Assembly (NCBI GenBank): GCA_963832725.1
Contig: CAWHVG010000005.1
Coordinates: 744,001-808,000 of the forward strand
DNA length: 64,000 nt
Reading direction: 5' to 3'
Source: JAEZBP01 sp963832725
GTDB lineage: Bacteria > Myxococcota_A > Polyangia > Polyangiales > Sandaracinaceae
Position 1 is the first letter of the stretch, and each line of letters begins with the position of its first letter. This document shows positions 35,977-46,649 of this stretch, piece by piece. The translations under genes and the position numbers were made by a program. The notes below the pieces were generated by a model. The model was not told the origin of the DNA and made no database searches. It saw only the letters and a list, made by a program, of their open reading frames with translations.

Positions 35977-36915
35977 TCAGCGCTCGTCGGCGAGCAAGAT
36001 GCGGAGATAGCTGTCGTAGCGCTCGGCGCGGATGGCGCCCTCGGCGACGGCTTCCCGCACGACGCAGTCCGGCTCGCGCTCGTGCCGGCAATTCGGAAAG
36101 CGACAGGCTCCTAGGAAGGGCCGCATCTCGGGAAAGCAGCTCGCCAGCTCGGCCGGCGGCAACTCGAACGAGGCGACCTCGCGGATCCCCGGCGTGTCGG
36201 CGACCCAGCCGCCGAAGGCGAGCGGGTGCAGCTCGGCGACCCGCGTGGTGTGACGGCCCTTGTCCAGGGTCTCGCTGATCTCGCTCACGGCCAGCCCGAG
36301 CCCCGGCTCGATCGTGTTCAGCAGACTGCTCTTGCCGACGCCCGAGGGACCGACGAACGCGCTCTCCTCATCGCGCAGAAGCTCGCGGAGGGCGTCCAGC
36401 CCCTCGCCGGTCTTGGCGCTGGTGTAGAGGACCGCGTAGCCGAGCGCGGCGTAGGGCGCGAACTGCCGCTCGGCCTCGTCGCGCGGCACCTGGTCGATCT
36501 TGTTGGCCACGATGGCGGCCGGGATGTCGTCGAGCTCCGCCACCACCAAGAAGCGGTCGAGCACCCGCGGGTTCATGGGGGGCCTGGCGCAGGCGAACAC
36601 GGCGACGATGCGGTCGAGGTTGGCGACCAGCACGTCCTCCTTGTAGGCGCCACGCCGCCCCGGCTGGCGCCGGGCGAAGCGGTTCGTCCGCGGCTCCACC
36701 GACTCGATGACGCCCTCTCCGTCCTGCTCGAGGGGTCGGACCTGCACGCGGTCGCCGATGACGACGATGTCGGTCCTGGCCTTGCGCTCGCGCTTGAGCC
36801 GGCCGCGCAGCGAGCAGTGCACCACACCGCTCGCGGTCTCGACCCAGATATGGCCGCTCTGGCTCCGCAGCACCCGACCGTCGAGCGTCTCGGCTTCGTT
36901 CACGGGACGACCCAT
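35977..36915 (-). CDS. rsgA: Ribosome small-subunit-dependent GTPase A
   Basis: RsgA checks late 30S assembly. The 312-residue protein shows the diagnostic circularly permuted GTPase order: OB-fold (residues about 10-75), G4 NKID (138-141), G5 TSAKTG, then G1 GPSGVGKSSL (189-198), G2 RHTT and G3 DTPG (240-243), and a C-terminal zinc knuckle CRFPNCRHEREPDC (C271, C276, H278, C284). Start 36915 was chosen because the OB-fold begins there; the frame is open further upstream but reads Arg-rich nonsense over the neighbouring repeats. Confidence 0.95.
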   Translation of the reverse strand: MGRPVNEAETLDGRVLRSQSGHIWVETASGVVHCSLRGRLKRERKARTDIVVIGDRVQVRPLEQDGEGVIESVEPRTNRFARRQPGRRGAYKEDVLVANLDRIVAVFACARPPMNPRVLDRFLVVAELDDIPAAIVANKIDQVPRDEAERQFAPYAALGYAVLYTSAKTGEGLDALRELLRDEESAFVGPSGVGKSSLLNTIEPGLGLAVSEISETLDKGRHTTRVAELHPLAFGGWVADTPGIREVASFELPPAELASCFPEMRPFLGACRFPNCRHEREPDCVVREAVAEGAIRAERYDSYLRILLADER

Positions 36916-36965
36916 TGCCCCGAGCGGGCCAGCGCGCAAGCAAGAGGTGCGCGGCGGCTCCGCGA

Positions 36966-37322
36966 TCAGCCGCCCGGCGAGACGGCCGCGTCGCCCGCAG
37001 TGGAAGCGTCGCCCGCCGCCGCATCGGCGCCGGCCCCGGCGTCCAGCGCGCTGGCGTCGGCCGAGCCAGCGTCGGCCGAACCAGCGTCGGTCGAGCCCGC
37101 GTCGGCGGCGCCCGCGTCCATCGAACCGCCATCGGCCACCGCGCCGTCGGGCGTCGATCCGTCCGGTGCGGCTCCGCCGTCGGGCGGGAAGGGATAGGGC
37201 GTACACGCCGCGCCGGTGCTGGCCCGCCAGTAGCCGTCCGGGCAAGCCTGCTCGAGCGCGTTGCATCCGCTCGCCAGGGCGGCGAGCACCAGGACCAAAA
37301 GCAAGAGATGACGGTACGACAT
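36966..37322 (-). CDS. Small lipoprotein with Ala/Asp/Gly/Ser repeat tail
   Basis: A 118-residue lipoprotein: signal and lipobox LLLLVLVLAALASGCN, then a short conserved-looking stretch (ACPDGYWRASTGAACTPYPF) and a low-complexity tail of DAG/DAGS/ADAGS units to the C-terminus. The tail is probably a surface-exposed linker or a metal-binding acidic stalk. The gene lies 8 nt downstream of the outer-membrane-protein gene on the same strand and is very likely in its operon. Confidence 0.75.
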   Translation of the reverse strand: MSYRHLLLLVLVLAALASGCNALEQACPDGYWRASTGAACTPYPFPPDGGAAPDGSTPDGAVADGGSMDAGAADAGSTDAGSADAGSADASALDAGAGADAAAGDASTAGDAAVSPGG

Positions 37323-37330
37323 GAGGCCCC

Positions 37331-38291
37331 TCAAAATCCGAACGCCAGCGAGCCGCCGAAGTAGAGCGCGTAGAGCGCGTAGCCGCCCTCGACGCGGATC
37401 TGGAGCTGCCGCATGGGCTGGATCCTCACCGCCACCCGCGGCAGGTCGAGCCAGAAGAACATCGGGGGGACGCCGCCGCTGAAGTTGTAGGGCTGCGAGC
37501 GGCGCTGCAGCCGGTCGTAGCTTCCGACGCCGCCCGTCTGCGATGACGCGTCGCAGTAGACCGGGTCCGGGTTGCCGGGCGCGACGCAAGGCGCATAGCC
37601 GCCCGCGGCCGGGTGCGCCTCGGTCCGGTAGAGCCCGCCGTAGACGCCACCGAAGCCGATGCCGAAGCCGATCTCGAACGCGAGCCAGTCGGTGATGTTG
37701 AGGTCCCACATCAGCACGATGTTCGCGAACACGGCGTTGAGCTCCGACTCGACCCACTCGTACTCGGTGGGCATGTCGTTCCGCCCCTTGAAGAACGACT
37801 GGGTGTGGAAGCCGGCCCACCAGACCTCGGCCATGATGTTCAGGCCGTCGCGCCGGTAGTTGTAGAAGACGCCGGTCCCCACGTTCAGGGCGTTCGCGCC
37901 GCCGCTGACGAAGAGGTTCTGGATGGCCTGGGGGACGAAGAGCCCGCGGGCGAACACGCCGACGTGGTGGTAGCTGTGTCCGGGCAGCTCGTGCGGATCG
38001 ATCGCGGACTGCTGCGGCTCCGGATCCTCGTCGTCCTCGCCGTCGTGCGTGTTGACGTTGATGACCATCGGCGCGGGCCCACCGGTCGCCGGCCCGCTCG
38101 AGGTCCCCGACGAGGCGCCGCTCGTTGTCGAGCCTCCGCCCGACGCGGGCGCGCTGGACGTCGTCGAGCCTCCCGACGCCGAGCCCGAAGAGCCAGACGA
38201 TGCGTCGCCGGCCGCGAGCGTCCTGCGCCATCGCGCAGGGAGCGGCCAGCATCATCCATCCCAGACAAGAAAGAAAAAGGACACGTGCCAC
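37331..38291 (-). CDS. Probable outer-membrane beta-barrel protein, frame break near 38200
   Basis: The frame from GTG 38291 begins with a signal peptide (VLFLSCLGWMMLAAPCAMAQ) and then loses coding character. The next frame reads a Ser/Gly/Thr-rich linker (DASSGSSGSASGGSTTSS) and continues as a membrane-barrel-like sequence to 37331, with alternating hydrophobic strands (VGTGVFYNYRRDGLNIMAEV; WLAFEIGFGIGFGGVYGGL; GGYALYALYFGGSLAFGF). The final Phe is typical of BamA-assembled barrels. Removing one base between about 38196 and 38212 gives 319 residues. GGAGG lies upstream of the GTG. Ligand unknown. Confidence 0.7.
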
Positions 38292-38453
38292 AACGTCCTC
38301 CGAGCCACGATCCTACCTCGGACGGTGGTGTGGAGGAAAGTCCCGGCATCCCGAATGAGGAGCGCGCGCGCCGCGAGCGTTGGGTGAGCGCGGCGAGGCA
38401 GGCCGCCGCGACGTCACAGGAGGGCCTCCCTGGGAGGACGCCTCTCGGGTCGC

Positions 38454-38459
38454 TATTCT
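38454..38459 (+). promoter_or_regulatory. Candidate -10 box TATTCT
   Basis: TATTCT ends 6 nt before the ATG at 38466. Confidence 0.5.
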
Positions 38460-38465
38460 TGGTGC

Positions 38466-39431
38466 ATGGACCTCGATCGCATGCTGACGATGTGTCACCG
38501 CGATCAGTGGCACGTCGATGACCTCGACTGGAGCGTGCACCCGCGCGAGCTCTCGCGAGAGCACGAGATGGCGGTCTGCCAATACTTCACCGACATGAGC
38601 GGCATCGAGCTGCTCGCCGGCGAGCTCTTCGAAGCGCAGCGGCGGATGACCGACGACCCCACGCTGGCGGCCATCTTCGAGTCCTTCGTCGTCGACGAGA
38701 AGCGGCACTCGGAGGTCGCGAAGCGGCTGGCCGCGCACTACGACGTGCACCACTACCGCAGCTACGCGCTGAGCCCGCACCTCATCCGCTTCCGCAAGCC
38801 CTTCGTCGAGGCGGTCCATCATCTGCCGCCCGACATCGCCAACGCCTACATCACCTCGGGCGAGCTGCTCCTCGACGTCGCGCTGCTGCGCTCGCTGGAC
38901 GACTTCGTCGACGACGAGATGAGCCACGCCGCGATGCGGCTGGTGAACCGCGACGAGTCCCGGCACATCGCCGTCGACTTCCACATGGTCGAGTTCTACT
39001 CGAGCGGGGCGTACGACGGGTGGCTCGCCGAGCAGCCGAAAAAGACGCTCGACGAGCGAGCCCGCGGATTCTGGGCCCTGCTCTCCTTCCTCTACCACGC
39101 GGCCCCGTTCTTCCGGGACGTCTTCTTCGGCCCGATGGACCTGACCGACCCGAGCGGCACTCGGCTGATCGAGGCCTTCAAGCGCATCCAGCTCCTCGGC
39201 CACCGCCCGGGCGTCTCCGAGCGACCCTTCTCCCGCTTCATCCGCGTGCTACAGGACCTCTTCAACGATCCGATCGTCGGCGGGATCGCCGGCCCGCTGC
39301 TCGCGCGCATGATCGGCCTGGACCCGCGGGTGATCCGCACCCTCTACACCGAAGACGAGAAGCGCCGCGCGGACCGCATGAGCATCGACGAGCTCGCCCG
39401 CGAGGCCGTCGAATCCAAGTACGAGAACTGA
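38466..39431 (+). CDS. Ferritin-like diiron protein
   Basis: The 321-residue helical protein carries two ExxH pairs in a ferritin-like four-helix arrangement: DEKRHSEVAKRL near residue 77 and DESRHIAVDFHM near residue 160, with further Glu ligands at IELLAGELFEAQ and GELLLDVALL. This resembles AurF/diiron-oxygenase-type and other non-haem diiron enzymes rather than storage ferritin. The length exceeds a plain ferritin and the C-terminal 120 residues are extra. Substrate unknown; oxygenase is a guess from fold class. Confidence 0.7.
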   Translation: MDLDRMLTMCHRDQWHVDDLDWSVHPRELSREHEMAVCQYFTDMSGIELLAGELFEAQRRMTDDPTLAAIFESFVVDEKRHSEVAKRLAAHYDVHHYRSYALSPHLIRFRKPFVEAVHHLPPDIANAYITSGELLLDVALLRSLDDFVDDEMSHAAMRLVNRDESRHIAVDFHMVEFYSSGAYDGWLAEQPKKTLDERARGFWALLSFLYHAAPFFRDVFFGPMDLTDPSGTRLIEAFKRIQLLGHRPGVSERPFSRFIRVLQDLFNDPIVGGIAGPLLARMIGLDPRVIRTLYTEDEKRRADRMSIDELAREAVESKYEN

Positions 39432-39434
39432 AGC

Positions 39435-39581
39435 TGTGTCGATGAATCTCCCGTCGCCCCGCGGCCGATCCGCACCGATCCGCGGCGTTGCCGTTCGTCG
39501 CCGTGCGTTCGCACGACTCCTCTCGGCGCCTCGAGGCTGGACGCGGCTCGATTGCGGTGCTCGGTCCGATTCATCGACACA
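39435..39581. repeat. 14-bp inverted repeat bounding a 147-bp intergenic segment
   Basis: tgtgtcgatgaatc at 39435-39448 is exactly reverse-complementary to 39568-39581. The two arms bound almost the whole gap between the diiron-protein gene and the 39594 gene. No direct target duplication is seen next to the arms. It could be a large hairpin or a small MITE-like relic. Confidence 0.7.
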
Positions 39582-39593
39582 CCTCGAGCCGAC

Positions 39594-40004
39594 ATGATCG
39601 ACTACGCTTTCTTCGCCCTCCTCTTCGCCGTCGCCACCGCTCTCGCCCCGCCGGGCGCGACCGAGGTGATGCTCGAGAACACCCGCGACCACGAGCAGCG
39701 CATCGAGTGGACGCGCCAGGACGACGGGCGCTGGGCGATGCACGTCAACGAGCGCGACGTGGGCCACTTCATCCGGCGCGGGAACGTGATCGTGCACGAG
39801 ACCGGCGTCCGCGATCCGGATCGCTACCCGCTCTCGGAGCTTCTCGACGCTGGCGCCCTGCGGCGCGACGCCACGCGCATCGAGGCGCGAGGGCAATTCG
39901 GCCCCGCCGTGCTGCAGGTGAGGCGCGAAGGTGGCGCGATCCGCCTCTCGAGCTCGAACGGCACGCTCCTCCCGGTCCCTCTACGGTTGATCGCACGGCC
40001 CTGA
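39594..40004 (+). CDS. Small secreted hypothetical protein
   Basis: A 136-residue product with a short hydrophobic N-terminus (FFALLFAVATALAPPG), probably a signal peptide. It then reads a beta-rich domain: EVMLENTRDHEQRIEWTRQD, RDVGHFIRRGNVIVHETG and GGAIRLSSSNGTLLPV. No family recognised. ATG 39594 was chosen because the signal starts there. Third-position GC is high throughout, supporting coding. Confidence 0.6.
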   Translation: MIDYAFFALLFAVATALAPPGATEVMLENTRDHEQRIEWTRQDDGRWAMHVNERDVGHFIRRGNVIVHETGVRDPDRYPLSELLDAGALRRDATRIEARGQFGPAVLQVRREGGAIRLSSSNGTLLPVPLRLIARP

Positions 40005-40051
40005 AATGAGCGGCCCCCTTCGTGCGTAGTGATCCCTGCGAAGGAGGTTCG

Positions 40052-40589
40052 GTGACCAAGCGAAATCCGCTTCTGGTGGTGGCGCTCACGTTCGTGACGC
40101 TCACGCTCTACGCCTACTACTGGCTGTATCGGACGACCGAGGAGCTGCGCGCCGAGAGCGGCCGGGACGAGCTGCACCCGGTGGTGGACGTCGTGCTGGC
40201 CGCGCTGACGTTCGGCATCTGGGGCCTCTGGGCCGGCTACCGCAACGCGCGCATCGTCCACGAGCTCTTCGAGCAGGACGGCGTGAAGCACACCGACCGC
40301 TCCGCGCCGGTGGCGATCTTCGCCGCGCTCTCGATGGTCAGCGGCTGGGCGTGGTTGATGTCGATGGCCATCCTGCAGGAGGACCTCAACCGGCTCGCCG
40401 GCCACCTCGAGGATCTCGACCACGCGCCGCTCGCCGACGCGCAGAAGATTCGGGCGGCCGCCGGTGCAGGCGCGGGTCGACGTCGCGCCCGAAGCGCCGC
40501 CCGCACCCGAGCAGACCGTGTCGCGCTGGGGGGACGCACCGAGCGCCCCGGTGTTCGAGTCGAGCGCGCCCGCGCCGATCGTGTTCTGA
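40052..40589 (+). CDS. DUF4234 membrane protein, frame break at 40447-40451
   Basis: Start GTG 40052 with GGAGG at 40041-40045. Four membrane helices in a DUF4234 arrangement: LLVVALTFVTLTLYAYYWLY, VVDVVLAALTFGIWGLWAGY, and a later pair around VAIFAALSMVSGWAWLMSMA. After DAQKI the written frame becomes Arg/Ala-rich. Deleting one T of GATTC (40447-40451) gives KIGRPPVQARVDVAPEAPPA and a Pro-rich cytoplasmic tail ending at TGA 40587-40589 (178 residues) with much better codon use. Function unknown. Confidence 0.75.
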
Positions 40590-40606
40590 GCTCCGAGGTA
40601 GCTCAG
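40586..40606. terminator. Short hairpin shared by two convergent stop codons
   Basis: ctgagct and agctcag form a 7-bp stem with a 7-nt loop that includes the corrected stop of the DUF4234 gene and the stop of the opposing PLP-enzyme gene. It could act in both directions. No T-tract. Confidence 0.4.
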
Positions 40607-41814
40607 AGAAAGCAGCGGCCCATGCCGCGGTAGGTCGGCTCGCGCGCGACGACCTCGCCGTCCCGCAGCAAGAGATAGGTGTCGAAGCGCTCGGCCAGCT
40701 CGCCCGCCTTGGCGTGCCGGAAGACAATCGGATCGCCCACCGCGATCGAGACACCGTCCGGCACGCGAAGCGGCGTCTGCACCTCGCCCGCGCCCTCCAT
40801 CGCGACGTAGCGCAGGCCCGCCGGCGCGAAGGGCACGGGCAACCGATCCCAGCCCGGCTCGCCGGACGCGACGTAGCCACCGCCGAGGCAGGTGACGACG
40901 CCGGGCTCCGGGATGCGACTCACCTCCAGCGCGAAGAACGCGGCCGGCTCCAGCTCGCTGGCGCGGTAGTAGTCGAAGAGGTGCGAGCACAAGAACCCCG
41001 AGCCCGCCGTGACCTCGGTGACGCAACGCTCGGACACCGTGCTCCCCACGCTGCCGGTGCCACCGCCGTTGACCACGTCGACCGCCACGCGCTCGCGCTT
41101 CAGCGCGTCCACCGCCGCCCGCCGCGTCGACGCCACCTGCGGGATCGAGACCTGCTTGAGCACGCGTCGCACCGGGTTGAGCGCTCGGCTGAAGGGCGTC
41201 GCGTCCGGTAGCCCGGCCACCTGCGCCTCGTAGGCCATCAGGCCCACCACCGTCACTCCCTCGAGCGCCTTCGACGCACGCGCCAACTGGCCGACGGCCG
41301 CGGCGCTCCGGAGCGGGCTGCGCAAGACGCCGAGATGCAATCGACCGCCGAGCGCCTGGTACGCCGCGTCGACGTCGAGCAGCGCCTCGATCGCGCATCC
41401 CGCCTCGGCGCCCGCCCGGGCGTACGCCTCGAGGTGCGCCCGCGAGTCGGCCATCAAGCGGATCACCGCGCCACGCGCGACCCGCTCCGCCATCTGGCCG
41501 AGCGCCGCCCGCTGCACGCTCGGGTAGGCGACCAGGAGATCGTCGAAGCCCTGGTCGAAGAGGAAGCAGGCCTCCTCCAGCGTGAAGCACATCAGACCCC
41601 GGAACGCGTCGCCGCCTCCCGCCAGGATGCGCCGCAAGAGCCCCGTATGCCGCACCGACTTGCTGGCGACGCGCAGCGTCTTGCCGCTGCCTTCCACCGC
41701 CCGCGCCAGGCGCGCCACGTTGCGGTCGAGCGCGTCGAGATCGACCAGCGCCGCCGGCAAGCGCTCCTCGGCGAGCACGCGAACGAATCCCTCCCACCGC
41801 ATCGAGCCGAGCAT
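40603..41814 (-). CDS. Fold-type III PLP enzyme (alanine racemase / D-threonine aldolase-like)
   Basis: About 403 residues. The N-terminal TIM-barrel has LPAALVDLDALDRNVARLA and LRVASKSVRHTGLLRRIL, where the Lys of VASKS is the PLP-binding residue. VDVVNGGGTGSVGSTVSE is the phosphate-binding glycine loop. The C-terminal beta domain (AAFFALEVSRIPEPGVVTCL; HAKAGELAERFDTYLLL) matches the D-threonine aldolase-like C-terminal domain, whose His and acidic residues bind metal. The family includes aldolases, amino acid deaminases and racemases; the reaction is not fixed. Start: ATG 41814 is used; ATG 41838 and 41802 are alternatives. Confidence 0.8.
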   Translation of the reverse strand: MLGSMRWEGFVRVLAEERLPAALVDLDALDRNVARLARAVEGSGKTLRVASKSVRHTGLLRRILAGGGDAFRGLMCFTLEEACFLFDQGFDDLLVAYPSVQRAALGQMAERVARGAVIRLMADSRAHLEAYARAGAEAGCAIEALLDVDAAYQALGGRLHLGVLRSPLRSAAAVGQLARASKALEGVTVVGLMAYEAQVAGLPDATPFSRALNPVRRVLKQVSIPQVASTRRAAVDALKRERVAVDVVNGGGTGSVGSTVSERCVTEVTAGSGFLCSHLFDYYRASELEPAAFFALEVSRIPEPGVVTCLGGGYVASGEPGWDRLPVPFAPAGLRYVAMEGAGEVQTPLRVPDGVSIAVGDPIVFRHAKAGELAERFDTYLLLRDGEVVAREPTYRGMGRCFL

Positions 41815-41878
41815 GGCACAGCCGAGCGCGCCGCTCACCGTCGGCGCGCTCGGCGAACGAACGCGCGCCGTTCACTGG

Positions 41879-41884
41879 TATGCT
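41879..41884 (+). promoter_or_regulatory. Candidate -10 box TATGCT
   Basis: TATGCT ends 9 nt before the ATG at 41894. Confidence 0.5.
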
Positions 41885-41893
41885 CGCGCCCCG

Positions 41894-43750
<1,857 letters not shown>

Positions 43751-43833
43751 GTCACCGGAATCATTGCACGATGCACGGAGGGTTTGACCCGGGTCCGGGG
43801 CGGGTAGGTAGAGTGGAGCTCACGAGCCACGCG

Positions 43834-44784
43834 ATGTCTCGTCGGACTCACTACTCGTCGTCGCTGTTCCGGACGGTCGCTTTGACCGTCGCCGCCGCCC
43901 TCGCGCTCGGGTTGGCGGTCTCCTCGGGCGTCGCGCAACGCGATCACTCGACCATCCTCCGCGTGCTGCGCGGTAGCCACGACTTTCGTGCTCGGGTCCG
44001 CGCCGCCCTCGCGCTCGGGAGCACGCACGATCGGAGCGTGACCGGTGACCTCGTCGGCGCGCTGCGCGACGTGAGCCCGGCGGTGCGCGCCGCGGCGGCG
44101 ACCGGCCTCGGGAACCTGGGCGACCCCTCCGCCCTCGCGGCGCTGCGCGGCCTCTTGCGCGATCCGGCACGCGTCGTCCGCACCGAGGCCGAGCGGGCCA
44201 TCCGGCGGATCGGCGCCAGCAGCGCGCCCTCGGCCCCCAGCGCGCCCGCGCGGCGCCTCACCCGGACCCGAACCGGCGACGTGCTGCCCTCGATCTCCGT
44301 GATTCCGCGCGCCCAGGACATCTCTTGGCCGACCGTCCGCTACGTCGTGTTGCTCGGCGACATGGCGAACCGCAGCAACTTCGACCACGACGGGCTCGAC
44401 CAGCTGCTTGCCCGCGAGGTGACCCGGAATCTGATCGTGCTCCGCGGCGTGGCCGTCCTGCAGGCCGGCGCCGAGCCGCCGAACGCGGAGCGCGAGATCC
44501 GCCGCCGGCACCTTCCGAAGCTGCGGCTCGAAGGCTCGCTCAACCGGGTGGAGCGACAAGCGCAGCGCCGCGAGATCTCGGTGCGCTGCGAGGTCTCGCT
44601 GATGCTGATGGACGAGCCGGGCCGCAACCTGCGCGCCGCGCTCAACGGGGCGGCCACCGGCTCGCAGCAGCGCCGCGGGCGCCGGGACGCACAGGAGCGC
44701 CAGCTCGCCGAGCAGGCCCTGACCGGCGCGGTCCGCAGCGCGATGAGCGGCGCAGCCCGGGCCATCGCCAGCGCCGGCCGCTGA
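43834..44784 (+). CDS. Secreted HEAT-repeat protein
   Basis: A 316-residue product: signal peptide (FRTVALTVAAALALGLAVSS), then HEAT-like repeats (LRGSHDFRARVRAALALGS; LVGALRDVSPAVRAAAATGL; ALRGLLRDPARVVRTEAERA), a Ser/Ala/Pro linker, and a C-terminal domain (VRYVVLLGDMANRSNFD; LPKLRLEGSLNRVERQAQ). The latter half resembles uncharacterised myxobacterial domains that follow HEAT repeats. Possible promoter elements TTGACC (43784-43789) and TAGAGT (43809-43814) precede it. Function unknown; likely a scaffold. Confidence 0.7.
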   Translation: MSRRTHYSSSLFRTVALTVAAALALGLAVSSGVAQRDHSTILRVLRGSHDFRARVRAALALGSTHDRSVTGDLVGALRDVSPAVRAAAATGLGNLGDPSALAALRGLLRDPARVVRTEAERAIRRIGASSAPSAPSAPARRLTRTRTGDVLPSISVIPRAQDISWPTVRYVVLLGDMANRSNFDHDGLDQLLAREVTRNLIVLRGVAVLQAGAEPPNAEREIRRRHLPKLRLEGSLNRVERQAQRREISVRCEVSLMLMDEPGRNLRAALNGAATGSQQRRGRRDAQERQLAEQALTGAVRSAMSGAARAIASAGR

Positions 44785-44824
44785 GAGCCCTCACGCGGAC
44801 CAGGCGAGCGGCGGCCGCGGGTGC

Positions 44825-44830
44825 TACATT
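44825..44830 (+). promoter_or_regulatory. Candidate -10 box TACATT
   Basis: TACATT ends 7 nt before the GTG at 44838. Confidence 0.5.
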
Positions 44831-44837
44831 CCGCGCC

Positions 44838-45467
44838 GTGACAAGGCTCGGAACGGCGGTAACGCTGCTCTCCCTCGCCCTGGCGGCATGCACGCCGCAG
44901 GGCGATCCCGCGATCGGCCCCGAAGGCTTCAGCGACGACTTCGAGCGCGAGCAGATCGGGGACGACTGGCACAACACCGGCGGTCGCTACCAGATCCGCG
45001 ACGGCTGGCTGAACATCCAGGGCGCGCACAACAGGCCACTCTGGCTGCGCCGGCGCCTGCCGCGCGACGTGCGGATCGAGCTCGACGTGCGCTCCGAGAG
45101 CCCCGCCGGGGACATCAAAGTGGAGGTCTTCGGCGACGGCAGCTCGCGGGCGACCACCACCAGCTACACGGCGACCAGCTACGTGGTGATCTTCGGCGGC
45201 TGGAACAACAGCATGAACATCATCGCGCGGATGGACGAGCACGCCGAAGACCGCGCCGTCGGCCCGCGCCGCCCGGTCGAGCAAGGCCGCGTCTACCACA
45301 TGGTGATCGAGCGGCGCGGCAACCGCATCACGGCCTCGGTGGACGGCCAGGAGATGGCCCACATGGACGACCCCGACCCGCTCGAGGGGCGCGGCCACGA
45401 CCACTTCGCGTTCAACGACTGGGACGCGAGTATCTGGTTCGACAACCTCCGCATCACGCCGCTCTGA
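44838..45467 (+). CDS. Lipoprotein with LamG-like (concanavalin-fold) domain
   Basis: A 209-residue lipoprotein: signal and lipobox VTLLSLALAACT, then a jelly-roll-like domain: FSDDFEREQIGDDWHNTGGR, WLNIQGAHNRPLWLRRRLPR and a closing NDWDASIWFDNLRITPL. Ending in a WFDNLRI-type strand is typical of DUF1080/3-keto-disaccharide-hydrolase-like and laminin-G-like folds. It probably binds or acts on a carbohydrate. Start GTG 44838 follows the TACATT box. Confidence 0.65.
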   Translation: MTRLGTAVTLLSLALAACTPQGDPAIGPEGFSDDFEREQIGDDWHNTGGRYQIRDGWLNIQGAHNRPLWLRRRLPRDVRIELDVRSESPAGDIKVEVFGDGSSRATTTSYTATSYVVIFGGWNNSMNIIARMDEHAEDRAVGPRRPVEQGRVYHMVIERRGNRITASVDGQEMAHMDDPDPLEGRGHDHFAFNDWDASIWFDNLRITPL

Positions 45468-45490
45468 CGCGGCCGGCCGCGCCGACCTGG

Positions 45491-45496
45491 TAAGCT
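45491..45496 (+). promoter_or_regulatory. Candidate -10 box TAAGCT
   Basis: TAAGCT ends 10 nt before the ATG at 45507. Confidence 0.5.
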
Positions 45497-45506
45497 CCCC
45501 ACGTTC

Positions 45507-46625
45507 ATGGACCTGAAGGAGTTCGACGCTCTGCTCCACGACGCCGAGTTGAGGCTGAAGCGCCTCAAGGCGCTCTACGAGCAGTGGTTCCAGGGCATCG
45601 AGCGCATCGAGCCGACGGTCGCGCGCAAGGACCTCGAGCGCGCGTTCTCGATCCTCAACCGGAACAAGCCCCGCAACACCGCAGCGCGCTTTCGGCTGCA
45701 GCAGCTCGTCGCCCGCTATCAGGTCTACACGACCTTTTGGGGCCGGATCGCGCGGCAAATCGAGGAGGGGACCTACGAGCGCGACATCCGCCGGGTCCGC
45801 CGAAAGCACGGGCGCGCGCAGCCCGAGCCCGAGACCAAGGCCTACGAGCTCGATCTCGACGAGGACGTCCAGCTCGATGACGATCTCTTCGGAGACGACG
45901 AGATCGCGAACGTGCTGAGCGCCCTGGAGGTGCCGAAGGAGCCCCCGCCCAAGCGAGGGCTGGGGGTCTTCTCCCCTTTCGCGATGGCCGGCCGCGCCGC
46001 GATGGCGAAGAAGCCCGAGCCCTCGGGCGACGACGCGAAGAACGAGCCGGCCGAGTCCAAGAAGCCGGTGACGGCGACCTTCGGCAAGCCGCGCCCGGTC
46101 GCACCTCGAGAGCCCGCATCTCGAGAGCCGGCTGCGCCGCCAGAACCGACCCGGCCGCAGCGACCCACGCCGACCGCCTCACGTCCCGGGCCGACGCCGC
46201 CGCGGCCCGCCAACATGCCCGCGCCGCCGACCGCAGCGCGGCCACCGATCCCGCCGCCGAGCCCGCCTCGGCCCGCGGGCGCCCGACCACCCCCTCCGCC
46301 GCGACCGCCCGCGCCGCCGGGAGCGCGACCGCCCGCGCCGCCTCGTCCCGCGGCTCCCGCTCGGCCGGCCCCGCCTCGGCCTCCGGCGGGACGGCCGCCG
46401 ACGCCGCCCCGTTCGGGACGGGACGAGGGACTGGACCGGCTCTACACGAGCTACGTCTCCGCCCGCCGGCGCAACAACGAGCAGGGCGACGTCGCGTACG
46501 ACAAGCTGGCCTCCAGCGTGCGCTCGATGACCTCCAAGCTCCGCCAGAAGCACGGCGACAAGAAGATCGACTTCGAGGTCGTCGTCCGAAACGGCAAGGT
46601 CGGGTTGAAGCCCAAGATCGGCTGA
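45507..46625 (+). CDS. MXAN_5187-like protein with proline-rich linker
   Basis: The 372-residue protein has a helical N-terminal domain (DLKEFDALLHDAELRLKRLK; RYQVYTTFWGRIARQIEEGT), a 160-residue Pro/Ala/Arg-rich disordered linker (residues about 170-315) and a helical C-terminal domain (DRLYTSYVSARRRNNEQGDV; AYDKLASSVRSMTSKLRQKH) ending in a beta strand. The arrangement matches a myxobacterial family I associate with MXAN_5187; this name is tentative. No signal peptide, so cytoplasmic. Confidence 0.55.
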   Translation: MDLKEFDALLHDAELRLKRLKALYEQWFQGIERIEPTVARKDLERAFSILNRNKPRNTAARFRLQQLVARYQVYTTFWGRIARQIEEGTYERDIRRVRRKHGRAQPEPETKAYELDLDEDVQLDDDLFGDDEIANVLSALEVPKEPPPKRGLGVFSPFAMAGRAAMAKKPEPSGDDAKNEPAESKKPVTATFGKPRPVAPREPASREPAAPPEPTRPQRPTPTASRPGPTPPRPANMPAPPTAARPPIPPPSPPRPAGARPPPPPRPPAPPGARPPAPPRPAAPARPAPPRPPAGRPPTPPRSGRDEGLDRLYTSYVSARRRNNEQGDVAYDKLASSVRSMTSKLRQKHGDKKIDFEVVVRNGKVGLKPKIG

Positions 46626-46649
46626 CCCCACCGAAGACCGAAGCTCCGC

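Noticed and set aside
36966..38291. One long minus-strand gene covering the lipoprotein and outer-membrane regions
   Set aside because: The frame is open but contains a clear internal lipoprotein start at 37322, and its middle third is Arg-rich nonsense antisense to good coding sequence in another frame.
38313..39203. Minus-strand gene opposite the diiron protein
   Set aside because: It is a GC-rich shadow of the real gene; the plus frame has the ferritin-like metal motifs and coding-type codon use.
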